This document shows, one piece after another, positions 9,086-16,660 of a stretch of DNA of 64,000 bases. Made by a program: the position numbers and the translations under genes. The stretch is from contig NZ_JAEPBG010000013.1 in assembly GCF_016632335.1 (NCBI RefSeq), positions 92,995 through 156,994 on the forward strand, given 5' to 3'. Under the pieces are notes generated by a model. It saw nothing but the letters and a program-made list of their open reading frames with translations. It made no database searches and had not been told where the DNA came from. The stretch's first letter is position 1. Each line of letters begins with the position of its first letter. Origin of the DNA: Noviherbaspirillum pedocola. GTDB taxonomy: Bacteria; Pseudomonadota; Gammaproteobacteria; Burkholderiales; Burkholderiaceae_D.

Positions 9086-9928
9086 TTAAGCGCCCATCTT
9101 CAATCCTTCGATCGTGTGCTTCTGCACGATAGGCTCAAGCCTGTCGACAATGCGGCAGCTGAGATGCTCGCGCACCTGAGCGGGCAGGGCATCCCAGTAA
9201 GCATGGGTTACCTGCAGATCATGTCGTTCCGCATTGCGCGCATCCGGCGCGTCCACGCCCAGTACCAGCACCGGCCGCTGGAACGGCGAGCGGTTTGCGG
9301 TGCCGCGATGTATCGTCAATGCCGAGCGCGCCGAGATATCGCCCATCACCGGCTTCTTGCGCTGCGCCTTCGCTTCAAAGCGCGGGTACAGCGAGCGATC
9401 CGGGAACATGCCGCTGCTGTCGCAGTGTCCGGTCAGGTCGTCCCATTGCGTGCCCGGCGCGATTTCAAGCGGCCCCATTTCGTCGGTGATATCGACGGTG
9501 GTCATGTTGAACGCCAGCGAATTCAGTCGACGTCCACGCGAAGTCGCTTCAGGCGTCGGGAAATCGCGGTGCCATGGCTGGTTCTCCGCGCCAGGGCCCG
9601 GAACGTCGAAGCCGATTTCCACGATCCGGTAGTCCGCGCCGAGCACGTTGCTGCATACCGCGTGCACCCAGGGATGCGTGGCCAGATCGACAAAACCACG
9701 CAGGCGCTGCGGATGCACTTCCACATAGAAGCGGTTCGGGCCGCGGTTCAGCGCGCCGCCGGGAATGTTCAAGGCTTCCTGGAACAGCACATCGATGTCT
9801 TCCCGCAAGCGTTCAACCCATGACCGATCGAAAGCGCCCTTGCAGGCGATGATGCCATCGCCATAAAGACCGCCGAGTATGGTTGACGCTTCAATCGCTT
9901 CTGCTTGCTGTTGCGGCTGCTTGTTCAT
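9086..9928 (-). CDS. Phytanoyl-CoA dioxygenase (PhyH) family protein
   Basis: This 280-residue protein fits the Fe(II)/2-oxoglutarate oxygenases of the PhyH family. The iron-binding HxD is seen as PWHRDFP and the distal His with the oxoglutarate Arg as IHRGTANRS near residue 200. Members hydroxylate acyl-CoAs, osmolytes such as ectoine, or natural products; nothing here selects a substrate. The ATG at 9928 has a GGAG ribosome site six bases upstream, while a GTG two codons earlier overlaps that site and is less likely. It lies 254 bp downstream of a LysR gene on the same strand. Confidence 0.85.
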   Translation of the reverse strand: MNKQPQQQAEAIEASTILGGLYGDGIIACKGAFDRSWVERLREDIDVLFQEALNIPGGALNRGPNRFYVEVHPQRLRGFVDLATHPWVHAVCSNVLGADYRIVEIGFDVPGPGAENQPWHRDFPTPEATSRGRRLNSLAFNMTTVDITDEMGPLEIAPGTQWDDLTGHCDSSGMFPDRSLYPRFEAKAQRKKPVMGDISARSALTIHRGTANRSPFQRPVLVLGVDAPDARNAERHDLQVTHAYWDALPAQVREHLSCRIVDRLEPIVQKHTIEGLKMGA

Positions 9929-10182
9929 GCGCACTCCGTGATGGATCCCGCCGGATGGCGAGGAAGGGAGGCGCCATTATGTCGCGCAGAGCCCCGTCTG
10001 GCGCGCACTTCCGGCGTATGGATGCGCATTTGCAGGCTGCATGCAACATCCTGGCGACAAGCATTGTCAATGCGCCATTGGCGATCGTGCATGCATGTGC
10101 ATGAGCCTTGAAGCTCGGGTTCGCAAGCCTGCTGATGCGCGTTGTGTTGCGTTCGTCGCTATCAGCCTGCCTTGAAGGCATC

Positions 10183-11034
10183 CTATCGCCGCAGTTCCGA
10201 CATGATCTTTTCAGCAAGGAAGTCGCATGGCGGGCGGTTGGATTTGGCGCTGCGCGCAAGCACGACTTCCAGCGGGCGGATGTCGGGCAATCCCTGCGCC
10301 TGTCCGAGCAGGTTGAATTGATCCGGAACCGCGCAGCGTGCCAGCGGCGCCAGCGCGAGCCCGGCCTGGACCATGCTGAGCAATCCCATCAGGCTCGGGC
10401 TTTCGTAGGAGGTTCGATACGGGATCCTCGCCCGTTCCAGGCTGCGGATCGCGTTTTCGCGTGCGACGCTGCCTGGCAGGAAAACCGCGATCGGCAAAGG
10501 CCGCTCCAGCCAGATGTCATGCGCGCTTGGCGCCGCGGCCCACACCATCGGTTCGAAGCGGATGAACTCGCCCGACAGCCCCTTCACCCGGGTCGCGCAG
10601 ACCAGGTCCACCGAGCCATCCCTGACCATCGGCGCCAGCGCCGGACTTGGCAGGCCCACTACCTGAATCTCGACCTTCGGGTAGGTGGCGGAAAACTTCT
10701 TCAGGATGGAAGGCAAAAGCGAGGACGCATAATCGTCCGGCACGCCAATGACGACACGGCCAGTGACGTCGGGCCGAACCACAGCGGCCCATGCCTCATC
10801 GCGCAGCACCAGCATGCGCCGCGCATAGGTCAGCAGGACCTCGCCATCCTGTGTCGGGATCACGCTTCTCGGCTTGCGCACGAACAGCGGCTTGCCCAGC
10901 GCAGTCTCGAGCGTCTTGATCTGCATGCTCACCGCCGACTGCGAACGATGCACCACTTCCGCAGCGCGGCTGATGTTGCCGGTGTCGGCCACGGCCACGA
11001 TCATTGCCATCACGTCCAGGTCCAGTGTTTTCAT
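10183..11034 (-). CDS. LysR-family transcriptional regulator
   Basis: This 283-residue protein has the LysR winged helix-turn-helix at its N-terminus (NISRAAEVVHRSQSAVSMQIKTLE, residues about 19-42), followed by the effector-binding fold. The last 240 residues have the usual RVVIGVPDDYASSLLP and PLPIAVFLPGS segments. It is divergent from the alpha/beta hydrolase at 11124 and precedes the PhyH gene on the same strand, so either could be its target. The 89-bp divergent gap holds a weak ATCA-N7-TGAT element at 11039-11053. The effector is unknown. Confidence 0.9.
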   Translation of the reverse strand: MKTLDLDVMAMIVAVADTGNISRAAEVVHRSQSAVSMQIKTLETALGKPLFVRKPRSVIPTQDGEVLLTYARRMLVLRDEAWAAVVRPDVTGRVVIGVPDDYASSLLPSILKKFSATYPKVEIQVVGLPSPALAPMVRDGSVDLVCATRVKGLSGEFIRFEPMVWAAAPSAHDIWLERPLPIAVFLPGSVARENAIRSLERARIPYRTSYESPSLMGLLSMVQAGLALAPLARCAVPDQFNLLGQAQGLPDIRPLEVVLARSAKSNRPPCDFLAEKIMSELRR

Positions 11035-11123
11035 TGGTATCAGATAAGTTGATGCTTGCGTTCAGTATTACGCGATTTTCTTAGACAAGCGCGTCGTGCA
11101 TAGTAACGCCAAAGGAGCCCGTC

Positions 11124-11975
11124 ATGAACGCAAGAGTCAACCCATCGATATTCGTCACACGCGAGTTGTGCTTCGCCACGCTGCGATCCGGCATGAGCGT
11201 GCCGTATGTGGCCTGCGGCACGGGCGAACCGCTGCTGTTTCTGCATGGATCGCTTTGCGACTACCGTTACTGGAACAGCCAGACCCGCGATCTGTCGCAG
11301 CATTTCCTCTGCATTGCGATCAGCCTGAGCCATTACTGGCCCGTTGACGATGCCAGCATCCAGGCCGAGTTCGGCTGGAAGGCGCATGTCGCCGAGGTCG
11401 CCGAATTCATTGCGGAGATGGACCTGGGACCGGTGCACCTGGTCGGCCATTCGCGCGGCGGCTGCGTGGCCTTCCACCTGGCGCGCGAGTATCCGCATCT
11501 GGTGAAGTCGTTGACGCTCGCCGACCCGGGTGGCCCGCTGCGCATCGACGGTGTGCCGGAAGCGGCACTGCCGCCGGCAACGCTGGCGCTGCGTGAGCGC
11601 GCCGCGGGCTTGATTGAAAGCGGGGCCGTGGAAGTGGGACTCGAACTCTTCGTCGATTCGGTCAGCATGCCTGGCATCTGGAAACGAAGCACTTCCGCTT
11701 TCCGCGCGATGGCAATCGCCAATGCCGCCACGCTGCCGAAGCAGTTCCGCGATCCGCTGCCGCCCTATACGCGCGATGCGGCGGCACAGATCAAGTGCCG
11801 CACGCTATTGATCGAAGGCGAAAGAAGTCCGCGCATGTATCGCGACAATGTCGCAAAGCTCGTGGAGTGGATCGAGCATGCGGAAAAGAGAACGGTCACG
11901 GGCGCTTCGCATGGCATGAACGTCGCGAGTCCACTTGCGTTCAACAGCCTTGTTCACAGTTTCGCGCATGGATGA
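11124..11975 (+). CDS. Alpha/beta hydrolase
   Basis: This 283-residue soluble protein has the oxyanion region FLHGSLCDYRYW near residue 40, the nucleophile elbow GHSRGG with Ser110, and the catalytic His in GASHGMN near the C-terminus. It is probably an esterase or C-C hydrolase of the abhydrolase_1 group. At the usual acid position it reads GERSP rather than GERDP, so the acidic residue may come from another strand, as in some relatives. The ribosome site AAGGAG precedes the ATG. It is divergently paired with the LysR gene at 10183-11034, a common arrangement for a regulated catabolic enzyme. Confidence 0.85.
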   Translation: MNARVNPSIFVTRELCFATLRSGMSVPYVACGTGEPLLFLHGSLCDYRYWNSQTRDLSQHFLCIAISLSHYWPVDDASIQAEFGWKAHVAEVAEFIAEMDLGPVHLVGHSRGGCVAFHLAREYPHLVKSLTLADPGGPLRIDGVPEAALPPATLALRERAAGLIESGAVEVGLELFVDSVSMPGIWKRSTSAFRAMAIANAATLPKQFRDPLPPYTRDAAAQIKCRTLLIEGERSPRMYRDNVAKLVEWIEHAEKRTVTGASHGMNVASPLAFNSLVHSFAHG

Positions 11976-12113
11976 ACCTGGACAGCGCCGTATGTCGAGC
12001 GCCTATGCACTCACATCACAATGGCGAAATGTTGTAACCGCTTGCAATAAGCCTGTGAAAGCTCGACGGGCAGCAATACAGTGGGACATCTTTCTCGCTT
12101 CCCCAAGGCGCCT

Positions 12114-12139
12114 GCCCGCTCATCCGAGCGGGCTTTTTT
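12114..12139 (+). terminator. Rho-independent terminator
   Basis: The arms GCCCGCT (12114-12120) and AGCGGGC (12127-12133) enclose a six-base loop and lead into six T. It may end the hydrolase transcript, whose stop is about 140 bp upstream, or an independent small RNA. Confidence 0.85.
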
Positions 12140-12239
12140 ATGTCTGGCGGCAGCGCGTCGGCACGCAACAGCGCCATGTCGTCGCGTTCCCGGGTGTGCG
12201 ACAGATTTGATCCAAGCGCGCTGGCGTGGCGTGGGAAAT

Positions 12240-12322
12240 CGTAGGTTGGGCTGCCAAGCCCAACGGAACGTCGAGCGTCCGCGGACTTCATTGTTGGGCT
12301 TCCTTCGTCAGCCCAACCTACG
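12240..12322. repeat. REP/BIME-like inverted repeat element
   Basis: The outer arms CGTAGGTTGGGCTG (12240-12253) and CAGCCCAACCTACG (12309-12322) are perfect 14-bp inverted repeats about 55 bp apart. Each arm also forms its own small hairpin with a nearby copy of the AGCCCAA or TTGGGCT core. GTAGGTTGGGCT palindromes are a known dispersed repeat type in many proteobacteria. Only one copy is seen in this window. Confidence 0.75.
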
Positions 12323-12384
12323 TGTTGCCTACCGCGCGCGGCATGACAGGGACCGCTAGGCCGTGGCGTTCTTGCGCGGCGCCA

Positions 12385-12978
12385 TCAACGTCCCGCGCGT
12401 ATCCGGCCGAGTAACTGCAGCTTCCCGCCACGCGGCCGCAGCACCAGCATCTCGCCCGATTCCGGAAAGACACCCGTCAGCGCGGTGATGTTGACCTGGT
12501 GGGTTACCAGAACAAGGTTACGCTGTGCAGGGTGCGCGGAGATCAGCGCACGAAGCTGCGCAGTCTGCTCGGCCTCGCGCTTATCGTTCTCGAAAAAGGA
12601 GTTCAGCGCGGGCAGGGGTGTGACCGGCCCGAGCCCAAGCAGGCGCGCGGTCTCCAGGCAGCGGCACCAAAGGCTGGAATAGATATCGGCGCGTGTCACG
12701 CCATGCCGGTGAAAGCGCTCGCCCGCTTCGGTGGCTTCGCGCCGCCCCTGTTCCGACAGGTTGCGCTGAGTTGCGCAGTCATCGATGCGGAAACCCGGCG
12801 GGTCGCCGACACCCGGCGCCGATGCATGCCGCATCAGGACTAACTGACCACCGTCACGCAACGCGCGCCACAGCGCTTCGTCGTCGGCATTGCCGTCGGC
12901 CGCCCGCGCAAGGCCGGCGGCCAGCAGCGCCCAGGCACACAGCGTGCCGACGATTCTTCTCAGCCATGCAGCGTTCAT
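12385..12978 (-). CDS. Histidine phosphatase family protein, exported
   Basis: This 197-residue protein has a signal peptide (MNAAWLRRIVGTLCAWALLAAGLARA). A phosphoglycerate-mutase-like fold follows: the motif is LMRHASAPG, an RHA variant of RHG, with the second catalytic His in LVTHQVNITALTG. It is likely a periplasmic phosphatase of unknown substrate. Its ATG overlaps the TGA of the upstream LysR gene (ATGA at 12975-12978), so the two are translationally coupled. It is not obviously related to the efflux operon on the other side of that regulator. Confidence 0.85.
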   Translation of the reverse strand: MNAAWLRRIVGTLCAWALLAAGLARAADGNADDEALWRALRDGGQLVLMRHASAPGVGDPPGFRIDDCATQRNLSEQGRREATEAGERFHRHGVTRADIYSSLWCRCLETARLLGLGPVTPLPALNSFFENDKREAEQTAQLRALISAHPAQRNLVLVTHQVNITALTGVFPESGEMLVLRPRGGKLQLLGRIRAGR

Positions 12979-13955
12979 GTCGTTTGCTCCGTCGATGGCG
13001 TTGATATTGCGCCCGCGCTTTCTATCTGCCTTGCCCGCGGCCTGTCGTCTATCCCCATGTAGGGATTGGCCGCAAAAAGCTCCGCAACCCATTCCACGAA
13101 GGCGCGCACCTTGGCCGACAGATGCCGGTTCTGCGGATACACCACGTGGATGGGCAGCGGATCGCTGCGCCAATCCGCAAGGATCTGCACCATACGTCCG
13201 GCCTCCACATGCTGGTTCAACAGGTAATCGACCATCTGCACCACGCCCAGCCCCGCCAGCCCGGCGGCGGTATAGGCGGTCGAATCATTGAGCGCGATCG
13301 CGCCGCGCATGGGCATCACCAGGCGCTCGTCGCCGCGCCGGAAGTCCCAGTCATACGTCTTGCCATTCTTCGGCGAGAAATAATTGACGCAGCGGTGCTG
13401 CTCGAGATCGCGCGGATGCTGCGGCACGCCATGACGCGCCAGGTAGGACGGTGCGGCCGCAGTGACGAAGTTCATCATGCCGATGCGCCGCGCGATCAGG
13501 CTGGTGCTCCACAATTCACCGCCGCGCACCGCGCAGTCCACGCCTTCTTCCACCAGGTCCACTGGCCGGTCCGAACAGCCGAGTTCAAGCACGATGTCGG
13601 GATAGCGCTGGAAGAAGTCGGGCAGGGCCGGCACCAGGATTTCGCTCGCCAGCCCGGTCGGCGCATCCACGCGTATGCGACCGCTCGGCGACATGCGGGT
13701 GCGCGACAGTGATTCCTCGGCATCGCGCACGTCCGACAGGATGCGCACGCAGCGCTCGTAATAGGCGGCGCCGTCGGTGGTGACCGTGACATTGCGCGTG
13801 GTCCGGTGCAGCAGCTTGGCCGACACTGCCTTTTCCAGCGATTGCACCAGCGTCGATACCGTTGCCTTTGGTAGCTGCAGCATGTCGGCGGCGCGCGTGA
13901 AGCTGCCGGCATCGACGACTTGCACGAAGACTTCCATTGCTTGCAGTTTATTCAT
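12975..13955 (-). CDS. LysR-family regulator divergent from the RND efflux operon
   Basis: This 326-residue regulator starts MNKLQAMEVFVQVVDAGSFT, with the helix-turn-helix RAADMLQLPKATVSTLVQSLE near residues 21-41. The effector domain has APTGLASEILVPALPDFFQRYPDIVLELG and ends with an extra polar tail. It is divergent from the efflux genes starting at 14197. The gap contains a near-ideal LysR operator (14015-14038), so it most likely controls that operon, much as LysR-type MexT controls mexEF-oprN. It overlaps the downstream phosphatase gene by 4 bp. Confidence 0.9.
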   Translation of the reverse strand: MNKLQAMEVFVQVVDAGSFTRAADMLQLPKATVSTLVQSLEKAVSAKLLHRTTRNVTVTTDGAAYYERCVRILSDVRDAEESLSRTRMSPSGRIRVDAPTGLASEILVPALPDFFQRYPDIVLELGCSDRPVDLVEEGVDCAVRGGELWSTSLIARRIGMMNFVTAAAPSYLARHGVPQHPRDLEQHRCVNYFSPKNGKTYDWDFRRGDERLVMPMRGAIALNDSTAYTAAGLAGLGVVQMVDYLLNQHVEAGRMVQILADWRSDPLPIHVVYPQNRHLSAKVRAFVEWVAELFAANPYMGIDDRPRARQIESAGAISTPSTEQTT

Positions 13956-14014
13956 GGTTTGCCCTTTCCCCTCAGAAATGCCGGGCAGATGGCTAGAGGG
14001 CTACTGCTTGCGGT

Positions 14015-14038
14015 CATTGTTCAGCATTCTGAACAATG
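14015..14038. promoter_or_regulatory. Palindromic LysR-type operator
   Basis: CATTGTTCAG (14015-14024) and CTGAACAATG (14029-14038) form perfect 10-bp arms around a 4-bp centre, and the site fits the T-N11-A LysR box. It lies 60 bp upstream of the LysR start and about 160 bp upstream of the first efflux-operon gene, a suitable place to control both. Confidence 0.65.
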
Positions 14039-14196
14039 GATTCGCGAATGCAGGATTTATCGGATTCTAAGCGAAGACTATAGTTGCGGCTCGGTGAATC
14101 CGATTCGCCGATGGGGCAGGCGCCCTAGGCCTGCAGGCCGGGAAGGACCATCGTTTGGTGCAGGAAAAAGCCGGCGGTGTCACGGAAGGAGCGAAC

Positions 14197-14427
14197 ATGA
14201 AACTCGATCGTCACGAAATCAGCGCTGTTCTTGGTGTCGCGCTCGGCACCGCGGTTGTCGCCGCCGCCGTGCTCAGCGACGACTATGCTCAAGCGGCAGG
14301 CGCCGAGGCGCGCGGCTACGACTCGCTGTTTCATGCGCTTGCGCCCATGGACAATGACGCTGCGTCCGGGGCATCGGCCGGCGCGGTTTCTGCTACCTTG
14401 ACGGCTTTCCATGAGGGCCAACGATGA
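14197..14427 (+). CDS. Small protein of unknown function at the head of the efflux operon
   Basis: This 76-residue protein has a hydrophobic segment near residues 9-26 (AVLGVALGTAVVAAAVLS) and an Ala-rich polar tail. It may be a single-pass membrane or exported small protein. An AAGGAG ribosome site fixes the ATG at 14197; a longer reading from a TTG at 14155 lacks such a site. Its stop overlaps the start of the next gene by 4 bp (ATGA at 14424-14427), so it is co-translated with the hydrolase homologue. I do not recognise the family. Confidence 0.65.
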   Translation: MKLDRHEISAVLGVALGTAVVAAAVLSDDYAQAAGAEARGYDSLFHALAPMDNDAASGASAGAVSATLTAFHEGQR

Positions 14428-15281
14428 CCATGATGCACACCCCCGATGACGGCCACACCCTGGCGGTACGCGATCTGCAGGTACTGGGCGCCGACGGACC
14501 GATGGCAGGGCGGCTGTACAAGGCCAGCGCCGACGGTCGGCGCGATGTGCTGATCGTGTTCTTCCACGGCGGCGGCTTCGTCGAGGGCAACCTGGAAGAC
14601 GCGGATCCCTTCCTGCGCCATCTGGCCGAGGCGAGCGGCTATCCGGTGGTGCTGTCTTCGACCTACACGCTGGCGGGCGTCAAGCCGTTTCCGGCCGCGG
14701 TCGAGGATGCGCATGCGGTGCTGATGTGGGCGAAGAAGAACAAGGGCAAGCTGGGCTGGACCGGCAAGCGCATGCTGGTGGCCGGCATCGAAGCCGGCGC
14801 GAACCTGGCGGCGGTGTGCGCATTGATGGCGCGCGATCGTGGCGCGCCGCAACTGGCAGGCCAGATCCTGATCATGCCGATGCTCGATCCGGCGCTGTCG
14901 ACCTGCTCGATGCGCCAGATGCCAACCTGCAGGAATGAAGCCCGCATGGTCGAGGAATGCGCGGCGGCGTATCGCGACTATCTGCCGCATCCGGCCGACC
15001 GCAGCCATCCGTATGCGTCGCCGCTGCAATCGAGCCGCCTGAAGAATCTGCCGCCGGCGCTGATCCTGTCGGTCGAGGACGATCCCTTGCGCGACGAGGC
15101 CGAAGCCTACGGCAGCAAGCTGATCGCGTTCGGCGTGCCGACCACGGTCCGGCGTTTGCAGGCGGTGCGCCTGCAGGAGCCGAATGCGCGCAATGAGTGC
15201 GCCTGCCAGGGCCATGCGCTGGCCGAGATCGCGAACTTCATCGACGGTCTCGACGAGGAAACGCTGCCCGAGAGCTGTTGA
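14424..15281 (+). CDS. Alpha/beta hydrolase homologue with the nucleophilic Ser replaced by Glu
   Basis: This 285-residue protein resembles hormone-sensitive-lipase-type esterases (abhydrolase_3), with HGGG at residues 48-51. The nucleophile elbow, normally GDSAGGN, reads GIEAGAN, placing Glu123 where Ser should be. The other triad residues appear to remain (Asp220 in VEDDPLRDEAE, His264 in CQGHALAE). Classic serine esterase activity is therefore unlikely; it could be a binding protein or use different chemistry. It has several Cys residues in its second half. It sits between a small protein gene (4-bp overlap) and the efflux adaptor gene (169-bp gap). Confidence 0.85.
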   Translation: MTMMHTPDDGHTLAVRDLQVLGADGPMAGRLYKASADGRRDVLIVFFHGGGFVEGNLEDADPFLRHLAEASGYPVVLSSTYTLAGVKPFPAAVEDAHAVLMWAKKNKGKLGWTGKRMLVAGIEAGANLAAVCALMARDRGAPQLAGQILIMPMLDPALSTCSMRQMPTCRNEARMVEECAAAYRDYLPHPADRSHPYASPLQSSRLKNLPPALILSVEDDPLRDEAEAYGSKLIAFGVPTTVRRLQAVRLQEPNARNECACQGHALAEIANFIDGLDEETLPESC

Positions 15282-15450
15282 TCCGGCGCGGGAAAGCCGC
15301 GCGAAGCATCGATAAACGAAGAAAAGAGGCGTCGCGAAAGCGGCGCGCGGGACCCGCTTTTTCCGGACGCTTTTCACCCCTCGTCCGGGCAAGCCCGGGA
15401 GGGCCCCGTTTTGCCCGATGAATGATGAATTCCAGAAAAGGAGAAACCAC

Positions 15451-16656
15451 ATGAATGCGATTAAAGAGTTGCGAAGCACACTGCGGCCCGCCGTGCTCGC
15501 GCTGGGCGCAGCCGGCATGGCCGCCCTCATCGCCGGCTGCTCGGACGCCACCGGCAAGGCCGCCGCCGGCGCTGCGCCCGGTGCGCCGCCGGTGTCGGCC
15601 GCGACCGTGCTAGAACAGAACGTGGCGGAGCCGCAGGAATTGTCCGGCCGGCTGGAAGCGGTCGAGCGCGTCGAGATCCGGCCGCGGGTTTCGGGTTTCA
15701 TCACCGCAGTGAATTTCAAGCCGGGCGCCGAAGTGAAGAAGGGCGAGGTGCTGTTCATCATCGATCCGCGTCCTTACCAGGCCGAAGCCGACCGCGCCGA
15801 AGCGGCCGCCCGGTCGGCGCGCGCGAAGGCCGAGCTTGCCCGGCTCGAGCTGCGTCGCGCCGAGCGGCTCCTGGGCGACAAGGCCATCGCGCAGCGTGAA
15901 TATGACGAGCGCGCGGCGAGCCAGAAGGAGCTGGATGCCAACGCGCTTGCTGCTGAAGCGCAGGCCGAGGCGGCACGTTTGAACCTGTCCTACACCCGCG
16001 TCACCGCCCCGATCAACGGGCGCGTGTCCAAGGCCGAGATCACGCTGGGCAACCTGGTCGATGCGTCCGCGGTGCTGACATCGGTGGTCTCGCTGGATCG
16101 CATTTACGCCAGCTTCGACGGCGACGAGGAAACCTTCCTGCGCGTCTCCCGCCGCGCGCATGCCGGGCAGGCGGTGCCGGTGCGCGTTGGCCTGGTCAAC
16201 GAAGAAGGCTTCCCGCATGAAGGCAAGCTGGAATTCATCGACAACCAGCTCGACACCCGCACCGGCAGCGTGCGCATGCGCGCGGCCTTCGCCAATGCGG
16301 ACCGCAGCATGACGCCCGGCCTCTTTGCCCGGGTGCGCATCGATGGCGACAGCAGGAAGGCCATGCTCGTCAGCGACCGCGCCATCGGCACCGACCAGAA
16401 CCGCAAGTTCGTGTTCGTGGTCGGCGAGGGCGGGCGCGCCGAGTACCGCGAAGTCAGGCTCGGACCGGTCTTCGATGGCCTGCGCGTGGTCCGCGCCGGC
16501 GTGAAGCCGGGCGAGAACGTGATCATCAACGGCCTGCAGCGGGTCAGGCCCGGCGCGCCGGTACAGGCGCAGATCGTGCCGATGACGGCAAGCGCGCAGC
16601 CATTGCAGGACAAGGACGCGAAGCTGGCTGCGGCGAGCGTCAACGCCAAGGAATGA
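15451..16656 (+). CDS. RND efflux periplasmic adaptor (membrane fusion lipoprotein)
   Basis: This 401-residue MFP-family adaptor bridges the inner membrane pump and outer membrane channel. The signal peptide ends in a lipobox (LIAGC, Cys30). The lipoyl half-motif RPRVSGFITAVNFKPGAEVKKG is followed by an alpha-helical hairpin rich in Ala, Glu and Arg, and then the beta-barrel segment with NLSYTRVTAPINGRVSKAEI. I start at the ATG at 15451 because AAGGAG lies just upstream; an earlier in-frame ATG at 15418 would put extra residues before the signal peptide. The RND pump gene follows after 4 bp. The best-known relatives are MexE-type adaptors. Confidence 0.93.
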   Translation: MNAIKELRSTLRPAVLALGAAGMAALIAGCSDATGKAAAGAAPGAPPVSAATVLEQNVAEPQELSGRLEAVERVEIRPRVSGFITAVNFKPGAEVKKGEVLFIIDPRPYQAEADRAEAAARSARAKAELARLELRRAERLLGDKAIAQREYDERAASQKELDANALAAEAQAEAARLNLSYTRVTAPINGRVSKAEITLGNLVDASAVLTSVVSLDRIYASFDGDEETFLRVSRRAHAGQAVPVRVGLVNEEGFPHEGKLEFIDNQLDTRTGSVRMRAAFANADRSMTPGLFARVRIDGDSRKAMLVSDRAIGTDQNRKFVFVVGEGGRAEYREVRLGPVFDGLRVVRAGVKPGENVIINGLQRVRPGAPVQAQIVPMTASAQPLQDKDAKLAAASVNAKE

Positions 16657-16660
16657 AACC

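Larger units (their letters stand above)
11976..12384. other. 409-bp intergenic region with possible small RNA and REP-like element
   Basis: No coding sequence is supported. It holds a C-rich stretch and terminator (12091-12139) resembling the one at 8921-8990, followed by the inverted-repeat element at 12240-12322. Confidence 0.4.
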
